The notes below the pieces were generated by a model. The model did no database searches. It saw only the letters and a list, made by a program, of their open reading frames with translations, and was not told the origin of the DNA. Shown in pieces: positions 8,082 through 12,738 of a stretch of 12,738 nucleotides of DNA. How positions within the stretch are numbered: position 1 is the first letter of the stretch; every line of letters begins with the position of its first letter. The DNA comes from Betaproteobacteria bacterium (lineage in GTDB: Bacteria > Pseudomonadota > Gammaproteobacteria > Burkholderiales > Rhodocyclaceae): positions 1 through 12,738 of the forward strand of contig JAPTVL010000392.1 in the NCBI GenBank assembly GCA_028065725.1. The letters run 5' to 3'. Position numbers and translations under genes: made by a program.

Positions 8082-9503
8082 TTAGCGGGTGGGAAACTTC
8101 AGCCTCACGGTCGTGCCGTGGCCAAGTTCGCTATGAAGCGAAACTGTTCCGCCGTGCAATTGCATGATGGACTGAACAATGGCAAGACCAAGGCCCGTGC
8201 CCGTTCCCTGCCGCAAGCGCGCGCTGTCGGCGCGGTAGAAACGGTCGAAGACATGGGGTAAGTCTTGGGCCGGGATGCCGTCGCCCGTATCGCTCACGAC
8301 GATTTCGGTCTCGCGGTCCGGTGTTTCCTTGGACTCAACTACAATCCGCCCGCCGCTGGGCGTATGGCGCAACGCATTAGCAATGAGGTTGCCCAGCACA
8401 CGCCGCAATAGGCCGGAATCCGCCAGCACGATCCCCGCGCCGCCAGTGCTCAGGGTGATCTCCTGCTCGTCCGCCATCGCCTGATGGAAAGCACACACGG
8501 CGGCAATCTCGTGGTCAAGGGCTAGTGGTTTCTTATCCAAATGCGCATCGGGATGTTCCGTGCGCGCGAGGAACAGCAGCGCATCTACCATCCGGGTCAG
8601 ACGTTCGTATTCCTCTGCGGCCGACTCGATGCACATCCGATAGTCCTCGCTTGACCGGACCTTGGAGAGAGCCATTTCCGCTTCGCCCCGCAGGATATGC
8701 AGCGGGGTGCGCAATTCGTGGGCGATATCAGCGGAAAACCGCGAGATGCGGACGAACGATTGTTCCAGGCGCGCCAGGAGTTGGTCAAAATTCGCGGCGA
8801 GTGGTCTCAACTCCTGCGGCCAAGCATCATCCGCCACACGCCGATGCAGGTGCGCCGCACTGAGTTCGGCTACGATGGAGGCCAGCCGGGATATGGGCCG
8901 GAGACCACGCCGAGCGATCAGGTAGCCCGCCACAACGGCAATGACCAGCGCGGCGGAAACGGCAAACCAAAGGGTTCGCCGGTAGGCAGCGAGCACCTCC
9001 TCTTCCTTTAACCGACTCATCGCTACCTGCACTGTAAAGCCCGAACGGATGGCGATCCGGGCCGACATGACACGGTACATTTCCCCATCGCCTGAACGCC
9101 AATCCGCGCCCCGTTCATCTCCCGGGGTTTCGAAGAAGGGATCGGCAGATTTGTGGCGGCTGAAGATAGCTTCGGAGGTCGGAGCCTCTACCACGATGGC
9201 CCCTTGTGAATCCAGTACCCGGAGATAGGTTCCGGAGAGCATGCTCGCCTCCCGTTGAAGCTCTTCACGGAATACCACGGAGTCGGTAGGATGAAGCAGT
9301 ATGGCTCGTATTTCGGCAATCCTGCCCATTAGCATCTGGTCGTCTTCCTGGCGCAGGCGGTCCACCAGCACCCAATATAGGACGCTGCCGGCGGATGCGA
9401 TTAACACCACGCTGAGCAGCGCATACCAGAAGGTGAGGCGGGCGGCGATGGATCCGGGCTCTCCCATAAGACCGACAGGCTCAGTCCCGTTCTTCGAGGA
9501 CAT
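8082..9503 (-). CDS. cusS: Heavy-metal sensor histidine kinase (CusS/CzcS/IrlS family)
   Basis: An inner-membrane sensor that autophosphorylates on His and passes phosphate to the neighbouring regulator, probably in response to periplasmic Cu(I)/Ag(I). It has 473 residues: membrane helix 1 (about 21-47), periplasmic sensor (about 48-176), helix 2 (about 177-197), HAMP (about 198-250), HisKA with phospho-acceptor His262 in FSADIAHELRTPL, and HATPase with N box NLIANALRH (371-380), G1 DTGDG (405-409) and G2 GTGTGLGLA (433-441). The start at 9503 is preceded by GAGGAG (9510-9515) at 6-base spacing, so the gene overlaps the end of cusR by 23 bp and the pair is translationally coupled. Metal specificity is inferred from the adjacent cus operon; the sensor domain has scattered Met and His, but I cannot assign a binding site. 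Confidence 0.92.
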   Translation of the reverse strand: MSSKNGTEPVGLMGEPGSIAARLTFWYALLSVVLIASAGSVLYWVLVDRLRQEDDQMLMGRIAEIRAILLHPTDSVVFREELQREASMLSGTYLRVLDSQGAIVVEAPTSEAIFSRHKSADPFFETPGDERGADWRSGDGEMYRVMSARIAIRSGFTVQVAMSRLKEEEVLAAYRRTLWFAVSAALVIAVVAGYLIARRGLRPISRLASIVAELSAAHLHRRVADDAWPQELRPLAANFDQLLARLEQSFVRISRFSADIAHELRTPLHILRGEAEMALSKVRSSEDYRMCIESAAEEYERLTRMVDALLFLARTEHPDAHLDKKPLALDHEIAAVCAFHQAMADEQEITLSTGGAGIVLADSGLLRRVLGNLIANALRHTPSGGRIVVESKETPDRETEIVVSDTGDGIPAQDLPHVFDRFYRADSARLRQGTGTGLGLAIVQSIMQLHGGTVSLHSELGHGTTVRLKFPTR

Positions 9504-10155
9504 AGCCCACTCCTCGTAAGGTATGAATTAGTTTCCGTTCACATGGATCATCCACCTTTCGGCGCAGTCGGCGCACGGCGACATCGACCACGTTGCTGTC
9601 CCCATCGAAATTCATATCCCAGACCCGCTCAGCGAGCCGCGTCCGGGTCACCACTTCTCCCGCATGCCGAAGAAGGTATTCCAGCAGCCGGTATTCCTGA
9701 GGCGCGAGGTCGAGCAGCTTTCCCGCCCGGGATGCTTTGTGCCGCAACAAATCCATATCGAGATCGGAAAGCCGCAGCACCTCTGTTTGCCGTGCCGGCG
9801 CTCGCCGCAGGATGTTGCGCACGCGGGCATTCAGTTCCGAAAAGGCAAAAGGCTTGACCAGGTAGTCGTCGGCACCTAGATCCAGGCCCTTCACCCGGTG
9901 GGCGACGGCATCCAGGGCGGTGAGAAGGATCACGAGCTGGTGCGGGCGATGTGTCCTGATTTCCTGGAGCACCCTCCAACCATCCTGCCTGGGCAACATG
10001 ACGTCGAGCACGATTACGTCATACTCCCCGGTAAGCGCCAGATGAAGCCCGTCCACACCGTCGAGGGCGACATCGGCCACGAAGCCTTCCTCGGTGAATC
10101 CCCGTTTGACGAAGGCTGCTGTCTTGGGCTCGTCTTCAACGATCAGAATTTTCAT
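9481..10155 (-). CDS. cusR: Copper-type response regulator (OmpR/PhoB family, CusR/CopR-like)
   Basis: A cytoplasmic transcription factor switched on by CusS. It has 224 residues, normal for the family: receiver domain 1-115 with acidic pocket D8/E9, phosphorylated Asp51 (VIVLDVMLP), Thr79 and Lys101 (LVKPF); then a winged-helix DNA-binding domain from about 125 to 221 ending in the usual VRRLRRKVD and TLRGVGYVLE. AAGGGA (10162-10167) lies 6 bases before the ATG. It sits 69 bp downstream of the recombinase gene on the same strand, so it has either a promoter in that short gap or in the end of int, or shares the int transcript. Its likely target is the cus operon, though I cannot point to an operator there. 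Confidence 0.93.
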   Translation of the reverse strand: MKILIVEDEPKTAAFVKRGFTEEGFVADVALDGVDGLHLALTGEYDVIVLDVMLPRQDGWRVLQEIRTHRPHQLVILLTALDAVAHRVKGLDLGADDYLVKPFAFSELNARVRNILRRAPARQTEVLRLSDLDMDLLRHKASRAGKLLDLAPQEYRLLEYLLRHAGEVVTRTRLAERVWDMNFDGDSNVVDVAVRRLRRKVDDPCERKLIHTLRGVGYVLEERD

Positions 10156-10167
10156 TGCCTGTCCCTT

Positions 10168-10188
10168 GTTGCTATCGAGAGGTGCAAC
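10168..10188. promoter_or_regulatory. Small inverted repeat just upstream of cusR (possible operator)
   Basis: GTTGC (10168-10172) and GCAAC (10184-10188) form a 5-bp inverted repeat with 11 bases between, 13 bp upstream of the cusR start. The whole gap between int and cusR is only 69 bp (10156-10224), so any dedicated cusR control site would be here or in the end of int. No good -35/-10 pair is visible and no T-run follows the repeat, so it is not a terminator. With arms this short it may be chance. Confidence 0.2.
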
Positions 10189-10224
10189 TGGCCGTGTTAT
10201 GGAGATACTTGTGCGGTGCAGGTG

Positions 10225-11415
10225 TCATCGGCTGCCCCCTGTCGTCTTCTCATGGCGCAGTTCATCCTCCGCATGGAGATAAATCGAGGTGGTCTCAATG
10301 GAAGCATGCCGGAGGTTCTTCTGGATGAAGCGGATGTCGTTTCCTGCATCCGCCTGGTGCGTGGCAGAGGTGTGGCGCAGCCAATGGGTGGTGGCGCGAC
10401 GAAGCGTGGCTGCTCCGGCGGGGGCGGTAGCCTCCAGTGCTTCGGCTGCGCGCCGGAAAACTTCCTTCACTACCATATAAATGGCCGTCGGGGTAAGGAA
10501 TTGATCGGTGCGCCCGGCCACCGACATGACGAGAGGAGCTCCATCCAGCGTCGTCGGCGTGGCCGGCAGGCCGTGAAATTGCCGGTAGCGCGCCAAGTCG
10601 GCCATTAACTCGTCGGCCATAGGGACATCGCCCTCGGCGCCACCCTTACCGACAACGTGGAGCCACCACCTGCCCCGGCGCTGCGAAAGGTCGCTGGACT
10701 TGGCCTGCGCCGCCTCGGATACCCGTAGCGAGGCGCCATAGAGAAGTCGGAAAAGCCAACGGACCCGCTCGTAATGCTGTTGTTCGCGGTGGGTCACCTG
10801 GGGCAGCGTCTCGATGAAATCCAGTATGGATTGCCACAGGTCGTGGTCCAGGTAGCGCTCCACCGCAGCCCGGCGACTCGCTTTCGATTCCCCACGGCGG
10901 CGGCGCAACACGAGCGGATTGCCCGCGAGATACCCTGCAGCCACGAGATACGCGAAAAGCCCGGACAGAATCCCCATGGCTTGCCGCACGCTACGAGGCG
11001 ACAACGGCCCGTCCAAGAGCCGCCGGCTACCGCCGCGGCGCGGGAGGGTAGGATCAGCCCACTCGACGGAAGGATTGGCGAGAAAAGCTTCATAACCCAG
11101 TAAATCTTCACGACTAAGGCTGGACAGCGGCTTACCCAAGACGCGGGTCGCCCAGATGAGTAGCCGCACGGCCTCTTTGCGGTAACTGCGTAGCGTATGC
11201 GGCGAGTCGGCATACTCGGCCAGCCACAGGCGCACGGCCTCCACGTCGGTATCCGCTGCGATCTGGCGCACACAACCCCGCCCGCGGTTCGAACCCTGGC
11301 TGCCATCCAAGTTGGGGGGAAGGGCGATGACCGGCAGGTGGTCGGTAGTGGGTACCAAGTTGGACACTGTGTCTGGGTCTCGTGATTTTTCGAAGGGCTT
11401 TTTCGCAGAGTACAT
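10225..11415 (-). CDS. Tyrosine recombinase / site-specific integrase
   Basis: Catalyses site-specific DNA strand exchange, as in integration or excision of an element or resolution of multimers. From the ATG at 11415 it is 396 residues; a TTG one codon earlier is also possible, and the true start is uncertain because no good ribosome-binding site is seen. After a variable N-terminus of about 50 residues come a core-binding SAM-like domain (about 55-165; SPHTLRSYRKE is typical) and the catalytic domain. All active-site residues are present: Arg231 (ASLRVSEA), Lys257 (VVGKGG), His344 and Arg347 (HWLRHTSAT), His370 (LRHASIETT) and nucleophile Tyr379, nine residues after His370 as in XerC/D. It therefore looks active. 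It diverges from kfrA and is followed by cusR on the same strand. No tRNA gene or obvious att core lies beside it. Confidence 0.92.
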   Translation of the reverse strand: MYSAKKPFEKSRDPDTVSNLVPTTDHLPVIALPPNLDGSQGSNRGRGCVRQIAADTDVEAVRLWLAEYADSPHTLRSYRKEAVRLLIWATRVLGKPLSSLSREDLLGYEAFLANPSVEWADPTLPRRGGSRRLLDGPLSPRSVRQAMGILSGLFAYLVAAGYLAGNPLVLRRRRGESKASRRAAVERYLDHDLWQSILDFIETLPQVTHREQQHYERVRWLFRLLYGASLRVSEAAQAKSSDLSQRRGRWWLHVVGKGGAEGDVPMADELMADLARYRQFHGLPATPTTLDGAPLVMSVAGRTDQFLTPTAIYMVVKEVFRRAAEALEATAPAGAATLRRATTHWLRHTSATHQADAGNDIRFIQKNLRHASIETTSIYLHAEDELRHEKTTGGSR

Positions 11416-11438
11416 CAAAATTACTTGCGATTATGCGA

Positions 11439-11491
11439 ATTATCGTAAATTTCGACGGATAATGATTACGTAAATAACGTTATACGATAAT
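11439..11491. promoter_or_regulatory. Divergent int/kfrA control region with nested palindromes
   Basis: The 136-bp gap between the two divergent genes is AT-rich, unlike the rest of the window. A perfect 9-bp inverted repeat, ATTATCGTA (11439-11447) and TACGATAAT (11483-11491), encloses two abutting perfect palindromes, TTACGTAA (11466-11473) and ATAACGTTAT (11474-11483). Each outer arm contains GATAAT, a 5-of-6 match to a -10 box, pointing outward towards int on the minus strand and kfrA on the plus strand; the corresponding -35 regions would overlap near 11462-11468 and match poorly. KfrA proteins of IncP plasmids bind palindromes in their own promoter, so this is a likely KfrA operator acting on both genes. 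The promoter calls are inference; the repeats are seen directly. Confidence 0.55.
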
Positions 11492-11501
11492 ATACGCCAC
11501 G

Positions 11502-11521
11502 AGCCAGCCTGAATTTTGGCT
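11502..11521 (+). other. Hairpin in the kfrA leader
   Basis: AGCCA (11502-11506) and TGGCT (11517-11521) form a 5-bp stem with a 10-base loop, 19 bp upstream of the strong kfrA ribosome-binding site. It would lie in the 5' untranslated region if transcription starts near 11498. No T-run follows it. A role is not known. Confidence 0.25.
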
Positions 11522-11551
11522 GTTCAGCGCATTTTCGAAAAGGAGGTCATT

Positions 11552-12580
11552 ATGAGCCGTGTGAGTGATACTCGAATCCGCACCCGCGAAGCGGCAGCCC
11601 GCCTGGTCGCTGCCGGTCGTCGCCCGCACGAACTGACCGTCGACCTCATCTATGGCGAAATCAGGCAGGGTAGCCGCACCACTATCAATGACGAACTGAA
11701 GCTCTGGAAAGACGAGCAGGCGAAGGTCGATGCCTTGAGCGCGGCGCTGCCGCCGGCCGTGGCCAATGCCATGATGGCGTCCTGGGCCGTGGCGGTCGAG
11801 CACGGGGAGAAGGTCTTCGAGCAGCGACAAGCCGAGGTGGAGGGCGAGTTGGCCGCCGCTTTGCAGCGGACGCAAGCCCTCGAAACTGACCTTGCGCGGG
11901 AGCAAGAGGAGGCCGCCGGGCTGCGAGCCCAGTTGGCATCCCGCCAGGCAGAAGTCGAGGTATTGCGAGATGAGGTGACTCGTGGGCGGGCCGCGACCGA
12001 AGCGGCGCAGACGCGCGCCCAGACGCTTGAACAGCAGGTCGAATCGTCGCGTGCCGAGGCAGAGCAGCGGCTGGCGGCGGCCAACACCGCCCACGAGCGG
12101 CGACTAGCCGAGTTGCAGGGGGCCATGGCGACCCAGGAGCAGACTTTCCGTGCAGAGATCGACAAAGCGACCGAACGGCTGGAAGGCGTGCAGAAGCACG
12201 TCATGCTGCAGGTCGCCGAAGCGCGAGAAGCGTCCAAGCGAGCAGAGGCGTTGCTGTCCAAGGCGCAACAGAAGAATGAAGAACTATCGGCCAATGCGCA
12301 GCAACTCAGGGCAGAACTGGCGTCTCAGACCCAGCAAAGCGCAAGAACCCGGGAAGACTTGGCCAGGGTGTCCCAGGTAGCGGATCAGTTGCGGACCGAG
12401 CGCGAATCGCAGCTCCAACAACTCGCAATGCTGACCGGCAAGCTCGACGCCCAAACCGCGCAGATAGAATCGCTGGAGAACCGGGCCGTCGGCGCTGAGA
12501 CTCGGCTTGAGGAGGCGCTGAAACGGCCGGCAGCAACTAAGAAGAAAGCGGCGAAAGCGGATCAGGCCGACTTGATTTGA
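11552..12580 (+). CDS. kfrA: KfrA-like DNA-binding, long coiled-coil protein
   Basis: KfrA proteins bind DNA with an N-terminal helix-turn-helix domain and form long alpha-helical tails; on IncP plasmids KfrA represses its own promoter and helps stable maintenance and partition. This one has 342 residues. The N-terminal part (about 5-110) fits the KfrA_N domain: TREAAARLVAAGRRP, then the recognition-helix region EIRQGSRTTINDELKLWK (36-53). From about 90 to 325 the sequence is almost unbroken Ala/Glu/Gln/Arg/Leu with heptad character and no Pro, a long coiled coil, followed by a lysine-rich tail (TKKKAAKADQ). AGGAGGT (11541-11547) sits 4 bases before the ATG at 11552, which decides the start over the in-frame TTG at 11516. 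It is transcribed away from the recombinase gene; replication or partition genes are not visible in the window. Confidence 0.88.
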   Translation: MSRVSDTRIRTREAAARLVAAGRRPHELTVDLIYGEIRQGSRTTINDELKLWKDEQAKVDALSAALPPAVANAMMASWAVAVEHGEKVFEQRQAEVEGELAAALQRTQALETDLAREQEEAAGLRAQLASRQAEVEVLRDEVTRGRAATEAAQTRAQTLEQQVESSRAEAEQRLAAANTAHERRLAELQGAMATQEQTFRAEIDKATERLEGVQKHVMLQVAEAREASKRAEALLSKAQQKNEELSANAQQLRAELASQTQQSARTREDLARVSQVADQLRTERESQLQQLAMLTGKLDAQTAQIESLENRAVGAETRLEEALKRPAATKKKAAKADQADLI

Positions 12581-12598
12581 GCGCTAAGTCCTATTTTT
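12569..12598 (+). terminator. Possible weak terminator overlapping the end of kfrA
   Basis: GACTT (12569-12573), within the last codons of kfrA, can pair with AAGTC (12586-12590) around a 12-base loop, and CTATTTTT with a T5 run (12594-12598) follows. The stem is short and A/T-containing, so this is a marginal intrinsic terminator. The bases up to 12649 hold nothing else certain, but AAGGAGG with an ATG lies at 12621-12634 (see findings). Confidence 0.35.
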
Positions 12599-12649
12599 AC
12601 ACGTATGTCGGCTGTACCCGAAGGAGGCCCGATGGCTGGCTGGATGTCG

Positions 12650-12738
12650 CTACTTGGTCAAAATAAGTTTTCCGTTGCGGGTAATGGTCAGGCGGTATGC
12701 CTCGCCTTCATGAACAATCCGCAGGTCCCGTGCTCCAG
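12650..12738 (-). CDS. hemP: Hemin uptake protein HemP-like, C-terminal end (5' part outside window)
   Basis: On the minus strand a frame open from the window edge encodes 28 residues and stops at TAG (12652-12650). The end reads IVHEGEAYRLTITR followed by NGKLILTK, which closely fits the conserved close of the HemP family (H-x-G-x-x-Y-x-L-x-x-T-R-x-G-K-L-I-L-T-K). HemP proteins are small (about 55-90 residues) and in betaproteobacteria are linked to heme-uptake gene expression, usually next to a TonB-dependent heme receptor. Only the end is visible, so intactness is unknown. It converges on kfrA with a 69-bp gap and is the only likely host-type or non-mobile gene in the window, which may mark the border of the accessory segment. 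Confidence 0.7.
   Translation of the reverse strand, partial: GARDLRIVHEGEAYRLTITRNGKLILTK

Noticed and set aside
10198..10240. Candidate cusR promoter (ATGACA upstream of TATCTC on the minus strand)
   Set aside because: The -35-like hexamer is a fair match, but the only -10-like hexamers are at wrong spacing or poor matches, so I do not call a promoter.
10156..11551. Integrase attachment site or tRNA target beside int
   Set aside because: No tRNA-like cloverleaf and no repeated core sequence is visible near the recombinase inside this window; the other end of any element is not included.

Overview
This GC-rich window looks like an accessory metal-resistance region of a proteobacterium, most likely a betaproteobacterium (Burkholderiales and relatives). 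That guess rests on codon and GC bias, a Cus/Sil-type copper/silver efflux operon, a plasmid-type KfrA protein and a HemP-like gene end. The exact host cannot be read from the sequence. The mix of metal resistance, tyrosine recombinase and KfrA suggests a plasmid, an integrative element or a genomic island.

Layout: (1) bases 1-1075 carry the 3' two thirds of the catalytic part of a heavy-metal P-type ATPase. Its SPC and HEGST motifs point to the P1B-4 (Co/Zn/Cd-type) subgroup rather than a Cu(I) pump. (2) A near-consensus sigma-70 promoter at 1176-1204 precedes a small secreted Cys/His-containing protein (1211-1600), which appears to be leaderless. (3) A tightly packed operon runs 1673-7933: outer-membrane factor (cusC), membrane fusion protein (cusB), RND pump (cusA) and periplasmic metallochaperone (cusF). 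cusC/cusB, cusB/cusA and cusA/cusF (if its earlier ATG is used) join by 4-base or near overlaps. (4) A 148-bp convergent gap follows. (5) On the minus strand, the response regulator (cusR) and sensor kinase (cusS) overlap by 23 bp. They lie directly downstream of, and on the same strand as, a complete tyrosine recombinase (11415-10225). (6) A kfrA-like gene (11552-12580) diverges from the recombinase across an AT-rich region full of palindromes. (7) At the right edge the last 28 codons of a minus-strand hemP-like gene enter the window.

How it works together: CusS probably senses periplasmic Cu(I)/Ag(I) and phosphorylates CusR, which should activate the efflux operon. CusF and the CusF-like tail of CusB hand metal to CusA, which expels it through CusC. 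Three methionines of the pump (M572/M622/M671), three of the adaptor (M67/M82/M84) and the His-Trp-Met-Met set of CusF are all present, so the system looks intact. The upstream ATPase would add divalent-cation export. The recombinase/KfrA pair is the mobile or maintenance module. Because int, cusR and cusS are co-directional with only 69 bp between int and cusR, the metal sensor may be partly transcribed from the int/kfrA control region.

I see no rRNA, tRNA, CRISPR array or complete insertion sequence. Most of the window is explained by known families. The least explained parts are the small secreted protein with its apparently leaderless start and the symmetric int/kfrA control region.
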